From assembly GCA_934045905.1 (NCBI GenBank), contig OW203762.1, positions 52,539,411-52,603,410 on the forward strand: a stretch of 64,000 bases of DNA, given 5' to 3'. Position 1 is the stretch's first letter; each line of letters opens with the position of its first letter. Source of the stretch: Leuctra nigra (lineage: Eukaryota > Arthropoda > Insecta > Plecoptera > Leuctridae). Shown piece by piece: positions 13,965 through 26,200 of the stretch. The notes under the pieces were generated by a model. It did not search any database. It had not been told where the DNA came from and was given only the letters and a program-made list of their open reading frames with translations. Position numbers and translations under genes: made by a program.

Positions 13965-16900
13965 TGCACTTTTCATGGCATTAAGTAAGTGGAATGGGAG
14001 TAGCTCGGACATAAGTATATCGTAAGTGCACTTTTACATTCACTGTTCAGATTAAGGATTTTCTCATTTAAACTGTAGTATAAGTACCTATATACAATGA
14101 TTTAACAAGATTTTGTGTAAAATCATCAAGAGTTTCCATCCAATCTTCCTGCAATATTCTGCTCCTCTGAAATAAGTATTCATTTAGCATTAACAAAGCT
14201 TGTGTTTGGCTCACAGTCTTAATATTAATTGTATGGTTACATATTTTCGTAATAACTTGTGAATTCAGTCGCTGTACTTTAAAGCTGAATAAAAGTTTCT
14301 CGACAATCCCGGCCACAGCAGCCAAATGGGTCATTGAGAATGTAAATTGTTCCCCTTCCTTCCGATACTCGCATTGCACCGGTCCGTGTGACTGATCCAA
14401 TCTTTCGAAGAGATATTCTTTGACCAATAAGCAGAGCATATGAAGCGTGGGCATGCTCATGGGGTTGACTGGACGCAGCTTTTAATGTCCGCAAAGATAT
14501 TACAACGCCATTAAAAAGTACACAACGTTGTCCCCATTGAGTCTAGCGCAGGAGTGAAAGTGATTTCGCATGTTATCCTGCCCGGCTAATTGGCATAATG
14601 AGTGCTAACGAGCTCTCCTAATGACCTCGCTATGGTGTAAACTTTCTTCATTTGATGACCCTTGTTAAGTGGTACAAAAGTTTCAAATTGAAACTATGTC
14701 GGCTGAAGCACGCTAACGGGAAGAAAGCTGTTGTTTTAGGTGGGCCAGAAGAGACAGAGTTTATTTCTTTTTCCCTTGGCCACTTTTAAGCTTACTTTTA
14801 CAGAAAGTAAATAAAGGGTGCATATATCATACAAAATTTCAGAAAAATATCTTAATAAATCTACGATAGCTATCAAAAACGTTTCTAAAATCAATCTCAA
14901 CCCAAATATCCCATCCAAAATAAAAACTTTTGCAATAAAACTGTTTTGTCGAAGTTTCTGTCATAGTTTTTGTCTACCTATAAAAGCTGGCATTTAGTTA
15001 CTTTGATTAAGAGGGAGTTTCGGGCCGGTAGTGAACAATCGCCATTCGTCGAAACTTGTGCCGCACAGACTGGGACAGATGGAGCTTATTCGCCGAGCGA
15101 GCGCTAAAGTGCAGTTTTTGCTCGCCTGAGAAATTGCCTTAGCTTAGGAGTAGATAGTTACCCGTTACATTGTTTGCACTCAAATTGTGTAGCGATATTT
15201 TGTTTGGAAAATAATTGAGATTGGAGGAGACAACAAAACATCGAAGAAAATTTTCTGGACGGGTAAAAACGAACCCACTTTTAAAACTGGGATTAATTAT
15301 TAATTTTGCTTGTAATAAATACAAACATTTAACCATTTCAATTGATCTAAGATTGTTTCTTTTGCATTCATCATACTTTCTTGGCTTCGTTCTCTGATCG
15401 TCTCGACAACATAAAGCATACTGAAGAAAATGTAAAAGTATAAGTGTTTCATTAAACTGATCCAAAAAAATGCGTTATAAACGGGGAATTATAATTATAT
15501 CCTGCCTCCTGATAAGATTAAAATCATATCCATCGTGAATTTTGTTGAAGTAAGAGGAAATGATGTTCGATTAGTCCAAGTTGTTTCACGTTGCCTGGCA
15601 ACGAGACGGTTGCCAGGTTGCTGTTTCACTCCTACTCCTGCCCATACACTAGATTATAAGACGATCGGTTCGCATTGCTCTCCTAAAAGCACTGTCAATA
15701 GGCGTTACAGTGCTGTAGCGTGAAGCAATGAGAGCGCAAGTCAAACATCGCTCTTGCTCAAGACCGCATTTCAACCGGCTGGAGAAAATGGACACAGCCT
15801 CGTCTACAAGTCTGCATTCATACAACAGAGGAGATTCAATTTATACATCTCTTCTGAGTAGTAGAGGGGTTTTATTCCGCGAAGTAAACTTAAATGAACT
15901 TTGTAAAATATTATGTAGTTTTACATGTTGGTATTCTTAATGCAATTTGGCAGTTTAAAGTTGTTTTCCGTGGTTGTAATATTAAAAGCATACCGTAGGT
16001 TACACCAGGTGTAGTGCTTTAGTTGCAAATAACAACATTACTTTGAAACCAAGGAAGATGGCAGCCTCGAGCACAGAGTCTGGGTCACCCTTGACGAATG
16101 TACCTGCATCGCATTACCTTGCTGTAGAGAAAGGAGACCGACCTATGATTGGCATCATTCTCGCGGGAGGTTTAGCAAATACGATGGGAACGTGAACAAA
16201 TTGTAAACAATTGTCCTAAGATTGATAGTTATAATAAAAACCCGTGGAGGACCGTTTACCCAACCTAGCGTGGTTTGAATTTACGAACCGACAACAGGAA
16301 GTTTTGTCCGGGAAAACAGATGTGAAAATGTCAAGAAGTACCTTAGTTGTTTAGTGCACTTTCCAACAGGATGTAATGTTGAGAGTTTGTTCCAAAGAGT
16401 AGGGTAACAAGCAAGACTTCTGGATCGGAACCAAACCCACTTGCTTTTTTGCACGAGCACATTTCAGCCTTTGTTAGTAGAGAACTGGAAGATGTAATTT
16501 CCATTTTCTCGGTCGCAGATAGACCTCGCTGTGAAAAACACGAGGCAACATTATCCACAAGGAGAATGGCTATTAAGAAAACGGAAACGAAATAACGAGG
16601 TTAAAAATCTTGAAATACACATTTTATGAACCGAGCAGCAGACACGTCCCTTCGATGTTTTAATATAGCTTCAATTGCAAGACGAATATTGAAGATCAAA
16701 AGGGAAGAAAAAATACAAAAGAACGTGTTGCAAAAAGCAATGTAGGAGTAATATCGGGTATGAACACAGCTGAGTTCGATGTTGAAGTGAAAGACGTGAA
16801 AAATCGAAACATTTGCGATGAAAAAGAAGAATAGCCAATGTGTCAGAAGCACGCTGCTTGTACCGTAGAGTGCCCCATGACGTGCACCTCTTGAAGTCTG

Positions 16901-17698
16901 GCCTAATCTCACTGAGAGAATGCCTTGATACGTTCTGCCTTGATCTCTATCGCTAGCTACAACAGAGATAAACACGTTTTAGCATAACTTCAAAGTGGGC
17001 TTTGTTGTTTGTTCGAGAGATGGATGTGTTATAGCGTAGACTATTGCAACAATTTAATATTGTTGATATTTAACTGTTGTTGATTTTTTCCTGTGTTTGC
17101 ACAATCTTTCGTTAAAATGTTGATATGTAGGGAATGGTTAGGATGCAGGGATCCAGTTCCCCCTAACAACCGTAATTTAATATATTTTCATGGATTTAGA
17201 TTTTATTCCGTTGCTAAACTGCGAGAGATGAGATAACAAAGACGGCTGCTGGATGCTGGATGCAAGCTTCTGTTCAAGATATAATTGAGTAGCTTAGGAA
17301 CCCAACACGACAAATGCAATTATATTCTGAGATAATCACGAAACACTGGTTCTGAGAATTAGTACGTGGGCCTTATGGAAGTGGCAACTTTAAAATACGA
17401 TTTTGATGCCAACGAATTTTTGTTCCAACAACATTATTTTTGAAAGTGTATAATTTTTTGTGTCTTTTGAGTTTTTTTCATTGGAGGCCCCAAAGTAACT
17501 TCAACTTTTATATGTGACTATTTATACAAGTAATTGCATACTTTTGCACAGAGGTGCGAAAACTGTTTACTAAAACTTCAAAGATGAGAGTAAATCCTTG
17601 ACACTTGTTTTGTCATTGCTTTATTTAAATACAAATTAATGCATCATAATTATTTCAAAGTCTACGATACTTGATGAAATCCATGCTTTATGAAGCAC
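13965..17698. other. Intergenic DNA, no gene supported
   Basis: The longest open frame (minus, 14068-14460, 130 codons) has no recognisable domain and no flanking splice logic I can defend. The remainder is AT-rich single-copy-looking DNA. Confidence 0.5.
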
Positions 17699-18640
17699 AA
17701 AAAGGCGGCCCCTACTTTTTTCTAAACGGCTTTACCAATTCTCTTCAAATTTTCACAGGTTATAGATAAAGAGTAGATCTGTGTCTCTAGTGGCCCCAAA
17801 GTCAAATTTTTTGTTTAGTTATTTCGGGGCAGAGGAAATTTAGGTGTAAATTGGAAATTGATGGGAGTATAGTCGAGCAAGTTATGTCTTTCAAATATCT
17901 AGGTGTAGATATAACAAGCAGCAGAGACTTACTTCGTGAAGTTCAGCAGCAATCAATGAAAGCGGCGCAGGTAGCGGGATATCTGAGAAGCACTATTTGG
18001 AGGAATAAGTACATGCGTAGAGAATGCAAGAGCAGAATTTATAAAGTGATGGTGCGTCCGGTCTTGACATACGCAGCCGAAACCAGAGCGGAGACAACAA
18101 AAACAAAGCAAAAGGCTAGGACTGTCGAGATGAGAGTTCTAAGATCCATAGCAGGAGTCACGCTTCTGGACTGTCAAAGAAGTGATGATATTAGGGAGCA
18201 ATGTGGCGTTCAAGACGTGGTGGAATGGAATAAGATCAGGAAGAAGGAATGGAACAGCCATGTGGAGAGGATGGGAGATGAGCGACTTGCCCGCATTTGT
18301 AAACAGGGACGACCTTCGGGGAGAAGACTACCAGGACGACCGCTCAAGAGATGGGCAGATAGCTGGCAATCCTAGTCCTAGAGGAGAAAAGAAGAAGAGG
18401 CCGAGCAACAGGAGGAATCTCCTAGCTAACAGAAGAAGAAGAAGAAGAAGAAGAGGGGCAGAGGTGCCAAAAAGACTCATATATTGCCCATGTTAGCACT
18501 TCCTCAAAACGAGAAAAAACATTTTATATTATTTTTTTGATCACTAGAGACACAGATTTACTCTTCATCTCTATGCTGTTAAATTTTGAAAACAATCGGT
18601 CAAGCCGTTAAGAAAAAAGTAGGGGCCGCCTTTTTATGGT
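17699..18640. mobile_element. Palindromic DNA element containing an RTE fragment
   Basis: Arms of about 100 bp are inverted copies: AAAAAGGCGGCCCCTACTTT on the left near 17699 and its complement near 18620, continuing through a shared block ending GTGTCTCTAGTG. The palindrome is interrupted by a LINE fragment at 17836-18454. Ends and target duplication of the outer element are not clear. Confidence 0.6.
17836..18454 (+). mobile_element. 5'-truncated RTE-type LINE fragment
   Basis: An open frame (17851-18375) encodes the C-terminal end of a non-LTR reverse transcriptase: FKYLGVDITSS, then RPVLTYAAETR and a GRPLKRWADSW tail typical of RTE-like ORF2 products. The 3' end is an (AAG)n tract. A 10 bp direct repeat, GGGGCAGAGG, flanks the fragment at 17826-17835 and 18455-18464, consistent with target-primed insertion. 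Catalytic reverse transcriptase motifs are absent, so it is a dead copy. Confidence 0.75.
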
Positions 18641-20044
18641 TTTTTGTGGTTTTCAATATTTGAATTAAAATAACTTACTTCACAGCAGTATATGCAACAT
18701 GCAACACACGATTGAATGTCACAAATATCACGTAAAACCCAGAGCTAATGCAATTTCATGCATTATATCATGAATTTCATGGATTTTTTTACATCGGAAT
18801 CGAAATTTTCTGCGAGTCCTGTCGACTCTTAAGATCCAATGGTTTTTGAAAAATGGTACCCTGGGCATACTGAAACACTCGTATATGAAAATACATGATA
18901 CTTGTTTTTATGGCATGTTACACTGCTATTATATTGAGTATACCCAGGTAAATATAGCAAATTTATTTAAATGTTACATATTATTATTAATCTACTATTT
19001 TACCATTGCTTTGTTACAAACAGTTTCCAGGAACAATAAAAAATCAAGAGTTTTTTTTGTTATGCGAACTGATACTATTATTATTGTATTATTCTGAGCT
19101 ATTCAGTTAGGTAAATCATAGAAAATACAAGCAAAAAGAACTGCTCCTATTATAATGACCCACCCTTTTTGAATCCTCTCAGGCGGCATCTCAAGTACCT
19201 ATTCCTGGCCATGGGAGACATGGGACGGTGTGGGAGCATTTTATAATCATTTTAATAAGTACTCGAGAAGTATTTTCATTTTCAGTCCAAAATGAATTAA
19301 AGTTGCTAAAGGTAAGCCATGACAACTTCTAACCGTTTGTAAATGAAAGTCATTAATCCAAAAGCTACATTAAATTGAAAAGAAAACGTCTCATGTACCT
19401 CTACTTCTATATTTTATAAGCCAGTTCTCAAGCCTTTGAACATAGTGAGCTTAAAAATTATAACTTGCTGAAGTCTAAAACTAGATTGAAGGGAAATTAG
19501 TCCCAAGCTTTACGACAACATGAATTTAGTATTAATGTTCGAGATTCTCTCTCTAAACTATTAGGCACATTACACATGACTCCAAGGCTTGTTTTTATCA
19601 TGACCGACTACATTATTTAATCTACCGAATATGTAACCATAGGGCAAAAGTTTTAAATAAAGTGTTTAAAAAAACAATTTTTTGAAAAACTTGCCCATTA
19701 AGCAACGTAATTTAGGACCGACTTCAATTATTCGGAGAGTATACTGCAGAAACAAATTTCGTTACGCAAATTTAATTATTTTTTATCGCGCATGAAAAAT
19801 TGAAAAGTAATTTACTGCCCCTCTGCCAACTGTTGTTCGACTTACTTCACATGAGCGTGTATTGGACAGTAGGTCGTCATGTAAGGGGCACATTGAGTCC
19901 CAGGCGCGTAGGAACGTTTTGCATCATGGGGGGGACTGCCACCTGGAAGCCCCCCCTCAGATTTAGCACTGCAGCACATTTGATTAGGTTGCCTTCACAG
20001 CTGTTTCCATAAGGTCTGTCGAGCAGCAAGTTTCCATTCGCATG
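18641..20044. other. Intergenic DNA upstream of the VOPP1-like gene
   Basis: No coding signal seen. Only short frames in AT-rich sequence. Confidence 0.5.
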
Positions 20045-20085
20045 CAATTCGAATGCTCGCTCATCAACGCGTCACACAGAGCGTA
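20045..20085 (+). repeat. Helitron family A 3'-end-like motif in the presumed promoter
   Basis: GCTCGCTCATCAACGCGT, then CACACAGAGCGT, matches the conserved 3' terminal region of family A over about 30 bp, but the terminal CTAG is replaced. It lies about 120-160 bp before the first start codon of the VOPP1-like gene. Confidence 0.5.
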
Positions 20086-20207
20086 GTGTCCGTGCCCGGG
20101 CGTACTTGATGACGTGATGAGATAATCGATACACTCCACATCATCCGCTATCAACTACATCGGTCGTAGAACATGATAAGACGTGACACCTGAACACTTT
20201 GCTCGGA

Positions 20208-20262
20208 ATGTGGCTGAAACTGCTCCTGCTGTTTGGGAGCCTCGGAGTCGGCCAAGTTGCAG
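20208..20262 (+). CDS. VOPP1-like exon 1 (signal peptide)
   Basis: ATG at 20208; encodes MWLKLLLLFGSLGVGQVA plus one base. Donor GCAG|GTATGA. The 3' 23 bases of the exon and the donor belong to a tandem repeat continuing into the intron. Confidence 0.7.
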
Positions 20263-23200
20263 GTATGACAGGGATCTTGTGCATTAATTCAGCCTCGGGG
20301 TCGGCCAAGTTGCAGGTATGACAGGGATCTTGTGCATTAATACAGCCTCGGGGTCGACCAAGTTGCAGGTATGACAGGGATCTTGTGCATTAATACAGCC
20401 TCGGAGTCGGCCAAGTTGCAGGTATGACAGGGATCTTGTGCATTAATACATTCTGTACCTCAGACGAAGAAGGCCCGATGTCAAGTTCCTCGATTATGCG
20501 TTGCACACTTGTAGAATGAGGCCCTAACAAGCACTTTGAAAATTGTCTGTCAACAAATATTTTATAATGATGTATTAAGCCTAGTTTACACGGTTCAATG
20601 TTTCATTCAATTCATTGAATTCAATAATTAATACGTTGAAGGAAAAATAGGACCTATTCTAAATGAAACGTACACTCGGCCAAACAAAACTTGAACGTTG
20701 ACCAAATTTGAATGACTGCTGGTCATGTCCCATAACCAATCAAAGCTTGTTATTATCATTGAAATGTGAGGTCACCTACTAGAGTGAGACAATGCTAGAT
20801 CGCTTAGACTTACTTCTGAAGGTGCGATCTTACATTTATCAGCCTATCAGATTTATTGAACATTCAAGTTTTGTTTGGTCAAGTGTACTTTTGCTTCAAT
20901 TTCGCGTCTACACGGTTACATTCGTTGAACCAAACGATTTGACTCAATGAATTGAATGAAACATTGAACCGCGTAAACTTGCATTAACAAAATGAGTCGT
21001 GTAATAAATGATCATTACAAATAAGATTTGTTTAATGTAATTATTTCGTTTTTGTCATGAATTTCTGTATATTTTAGAAATTTAGTTTAGTTATGAAATT
21101 GAAATGTGTATACATAACTTAACTAAGGGCCGATATTACCACTATTAGTTAAGCTACAGTTAGCATACGCTCCACTTCAGAAAACTCGGTGTATACCACT
21201 ATATTGCAATTTAATTCCGGAGCTTATTTCCTCAGTTTAAATTAACCTCAGGCTACATTGACTAGGTACAGGTTTTAAGCTATGCAGCTGTGTATAATAG
21301 TGATACACCACATTTCCCGAAGTGGAGCTTACTAAACTGAAGATTAAACTAATGAAGATGGCCCCTAAGAACCAGAGTATAAGTGTCACACCATAACCTC
21401 AGTCACCTGTTTTTATCTTCAGTTTATCTCGCATAATTTCGCCTCGATTTATTTTTCCGCTGCTAGAACATCAATAAACTTCATTAATAGCTTCAAATGG
21501 AAAGATTGGTGCAGCTTGGGAAGGCTCCAGGCAGTGGTGCAATCTGATTGGATGTTATGTTGGATATATGGCTTTTTGTGAACACCTTCGCGCTCCGAGG
21601 ACTTGCCTCGTTTAGCTTCAATTACATGTTTCATTTTGTACAAAACTAATATCAGTTTTCAAAATCAGGGTTATCTCAAGCACCCAGAGTCATCTCTTAA
21701 AATTAAATGAATTATGTGGTCTTTGCAAACATCATCCTCAAATTCTCCTTCTCCTCGAAGGTACGATTATTATCAGATTCCGTGACTGTACTGCATAATA
21801 CTTCTATTGTCATTATTTACAACCCGTCCAATTCGCGGTCAGAGCAAATAATAGTACTTTAACTAATGTTCCATGTAAATGTTGGAAGAACATTTTATCC
21901 ATTAGAGATGGTTGGAACTTATTGCGGTTTAGCGTTATTGTTTAATTTGAATTTCAAGTCAAGTTTGGTGTTGATACGAGTGGGAGGGGGGGGGGGGGGG
22001 ATTTTATAGGCAGGACAATGTTTTGGATCCGATGGGCCCGTGAACTTGTTGTAATGTGAAGTACGGTTGGAAATACCTACGTGAAGTAGTATACTCAACA
22101 AATCATAAAACGGTATTGAACGAAATGTATTGACTGCTGGTCATTGATTGTCAACAAATCCTTGTTATTATCAATAAAATTAGAGCTCACTTACTAGAGT
22201 TAGATCAAAGACGCGTTAGCATAAACGACTTCATCGGATGATGCCATCATAATCTTTTTCAGCCAATCCGTTTCTTTGAAGTACCGTTTTATCTTATGTT
22301 GGGTGTACTTTGACGTTGAGAGATAAATTGACATTTAGATAACCAAATGATCGTATGTTAGGCAACATTTTAAAATGGCAAGAGTTGTTCCGATTTCACA
22401 ATTTAGGATGATTTGGCGTGGAGCTCGTTAAAAGCAATTTGAAACTGTACCTAAATAAAGACCTATATTATATGAAATATGGATATAAATTGTACATGGT
22501 ATTTTTTTGAAAGAGTAAATTGTGGGCACATTTAAAAATCGAAAAAAAGAAATTGGAATAAATTCCCAATATTATTCAGTTTTACATATTTTTTCTGTTT
22601 CTTACAAGTTCCACAGACCTGCAAATAGGCTATTTACTTGTTTGTGCAAGTTCCAATTTCATGTTTGATTCCAAGCAAAGATTCAAACAACTTTTCCAAG
22701 TTTGCGAAGTTTTAATCTTGTTAACTTTTTAATCAAATCATTAATTATGAAGTTCTTATTTGCATAAAATCCGCCAGCGGTTTCAGGGACATGACACAGA
22801 GAGCATAGTTTTGAAAATAATTAGGTACACCAAAAAGCTTAATGTTGTAATTTGCTACATGTCAAGATGTATTTTTCTTAGGCTCTATGTATTTCCTCTG
22901 ACTAACGTTTTTGTAACATTGGGTTCTCTTCCGTACAATTGCTTTCATTTATATAAAACGTTTTTGTCCAGGTGTCCAGTTATGTCAGTGTTTCAGAAAG
23001 TATTGGTGGCACCAGCAAAAGGCGCTTTTGAGAAATGAAAATCTGATGACGAAGGAAATGCGCATAAACAACGTGTAATACACATTATGAAGGCTACCAT
23101 TGGCTCATTGGCTGATTGCGTCATGTGCTTTCCAACCAATCCTCCCCCATACCATTGAAAAAATATAAAATACCATTGAAAAAATATAAACTTTTCTAAA

Positions 23201-26200
23201 TTTGACTTTGACGTTTGGGATTGCATTTGGCGCATGCTCAGAAAGAATCAGTTATTTCATTCTAAGTGTGATCCTGGGGTGCGATCACATAAAATGATAA
23301 CTTTCTTGTCACGGTGACAAGCTTCTCACTCAATGTTATTCACGGCCTTCTAGGGACTTGTCACTGTGACAAGGAAGTTATCATTTTACGTGATCGCACC
23401 CCAGGTAATTATTTTCTGTGCCAATGTTGGAAGCATTTTCAATGGCTTTTGTTTATTTCTTCACAGCCATTGAGAGTTGTTATCACGACGGTTCAGAAGA
23501 CATCACATTCACATGTCCGGACGGCTACTACTGTTGTGAAATCTTGTGCTGTATGAGTTGGTAATACTCAAGAATTTATTATTATAAATAGGTACAACAT
23601 AATATTTTTTGAACATAAAAAAAATTGATTCATGTTTTCTCTTGAGGCATGTAGTGTAGTTATTTCTCACAGTTGTGTTTGACAATTGATTGAGGCAGTT
23701 TAGCGCTGTGACAGTTGACAGTTGTGACAGTTGAGCGCTTTGACAGTTGACAGTTGTGACAATTGAGCGCTTTGACAGTTGACAGTTGTGACAGTTGAGA
23801 GCTTTGACAGTTGACAGTTGTGAAAGTTGAGCGCTTTGACAGTTGACAGTTGTGACAGTTGAGAGCTTTGACAGTTGACAGTTGTGACAGTTGAGTGCTT
23901 TGACAGCTGACAGTTGTGACAGTTGGGCATTGTGAAGTTCAGAGTTTTGACAGTTGAGAGCAATGATATTTCATCAACAATTTCATGAATACGTAATAGG
24001 TTTGTTCGTCGGGGTGTTCTAACCTGCTCCGAGCAAGCGGAAGTACGTCACTGAGTATGTTAGGTGCAAGGATTACGAATCAAAACTCGACGGATAGGTA
24101 TAAGTAAACTGTTCGGTGACGACTTCCGGTGTGATCTGAGCAGGTTAGAACACCCCGACGAACAGACCTAATGTCTACATATGTATTGTGTTTTTCAGGT
24201 GGCTGATCGCTCTCATTGTAATTTGTACAGCCGTGTCCGCGTCCGTCAGCATTTTCATTGCATATAAATTATATAAACTGATGATGAGACCTCGACCTGT
24301 AGTCATGGTCACCCACAACGTGACCCAGGTGCACCAAGCGCCAGGAGTTCAAGGTCAGCACATGTACCCAGCGCCAGGGGTTGTTCAAGGTCAGCAGGCG
24401 TACGGTAAGAGCAAAGATACTAGTTGAGCGAGCGACTCCTTTTGGCTCTTTTGGCACAGACCACTGTGCCTTTTTCTTTTTTATTTGTGTTTTTTTTTTT
24501 CTTTTTTTTATGTTACTGCCGGGATTCAGTTCACAGTTTTTCTTTGATCAAGCCAAAATGTTTCACACATGTACCTACGGAGGCATTGCAGACCCTAATT
24601 TTTTTGAAATCCGCTGATTGGTTCAAATTTAAAAAAAATTATCTTCCGATGGGTTGTCCGATCAATTTTAAATTTTGCTAAGTCATTGCGACCTACATTG
24701 TCTCAAATCCTACATAGTTTCAGCCAAGGTTCATGTTTTAATAATATCTTCTTATTGGTCGAAATTAAAGTGTTCCGATTTAGTTCAAATTTTGCATAGT
24801 GATCAAGAACAACATTTTCTAAACTTTTACACATTATTTTAAACCCAATCAATCAGTCAAGTATTTAATTGTCATTTTAAGAGTTTAGTATGAGTTGCAC
24901 AAAATAGATTTATGTAAAAAATATGTAGGTAAGTCACGCCACAATGGATCTGTTATTCATTCAAAGTGTTTATATTGAGATTGGAAAGTTGCAAAGAAAA
25001 TAATTGTATTGTGTTGTATCGAGTATCTAGTGGAGCGGTCGCTCCACCCAGCCAAGTCGTACTATACCCTCACAGTCACTCAACATACCGTTACTGCCTA
25101 ATAAACTAAGGAGCAGACCAAACACTTTTACTGTAAGCAACAACATAGCATTTTCGGCCTACTGGATCTTAAAATTCGAAAATCTCACATTGTTGCGAAA
25201 TATCTTAATTTCGAGCTATAGCCCACCCCACCCCCTATACCAAATTTGGGAACAACAGGTTATGTCATTTACGAGCTAGAGGGCCGTGAAAAACGTGAAT
25301 TTACACCACTTTCTGATTCTGATGATGATGATGATGATGATATCAGGAAACCCTATTGACAGGGCCACAGCCTAAACGGGTTAACCGATCAATCTGAAAT
25401 TTTTACCACATGTGCACTTTTGGCGTCTGAGGTGCCTTTTGCTATAACTGGTTTTGTGCCGCCATTTTGAAACCGGAAGTGACGTCATATCTCAGAAACG
25501 GCTGAACCGATCGGAACGAAATTTGCGCCAATCGATTCAGACGGTCATCTATATGAAATATCAATAGTCGAAATAAAAATGCACTATTACGAAAACCGGA
25601 AATGATGCCATAAAAATGCCAAATCTGACTAAAATCATCTCTTATAACAATAACTACATATTCAGAAGGCTTATAATGTTACATAACGTTTATAGATACA
25701 AATTTTAGGTGGCAGTGATGTCAGCCGCCATTTTGAAAACCGGAAGTGATGCGATAACTCGAGAACGGCTGGACCGATTGGAACGATGCTTTCGCAATTC
25801 ATCATGGAATATAATTTTAAGCGTACATTTAGCACCAAACACAATTCTTCTTAGCAACCAAACCACAAAGGCGTATTTTTTTAAAGGAATTATAGTCATT
25901 GGTGACAAAGTATATGTTACAAGTTGTATGAATAAACTGAAAAAAGGAGTGATATCCCCATAAAAAACACTCCGTGTAAAAATACCAGCCAAGTCTCTTC
26001 AACTAAAAAAAAATAGAAGATATCTAAAAATTCAGCACTGAAAAGGAGTGATATCAAAAAATGGCCAAGTCAAAATTTTTCAAAAAATACTTGGCGCATC
26101 GTTTCTTATGAGATTAGAGATATATTTCATGTATAGATGATTGATTTCCGGCCTACTTCTATACTATTTATAGAACGATGCGTCAAGTATTTTTGAAAAA

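Noticed and set aside
14068..14460. 130-codon minus-strand open frame
   Set aside because: No motif, no splice logic, and length is within reach of chance in a 64-kb window.
23700..23960. Regular repeats resembling a CRISPR array
   Set aside because: Units are contiguous without unique spacers and the genome is eukaryotic; it is an intronic minisatellite.
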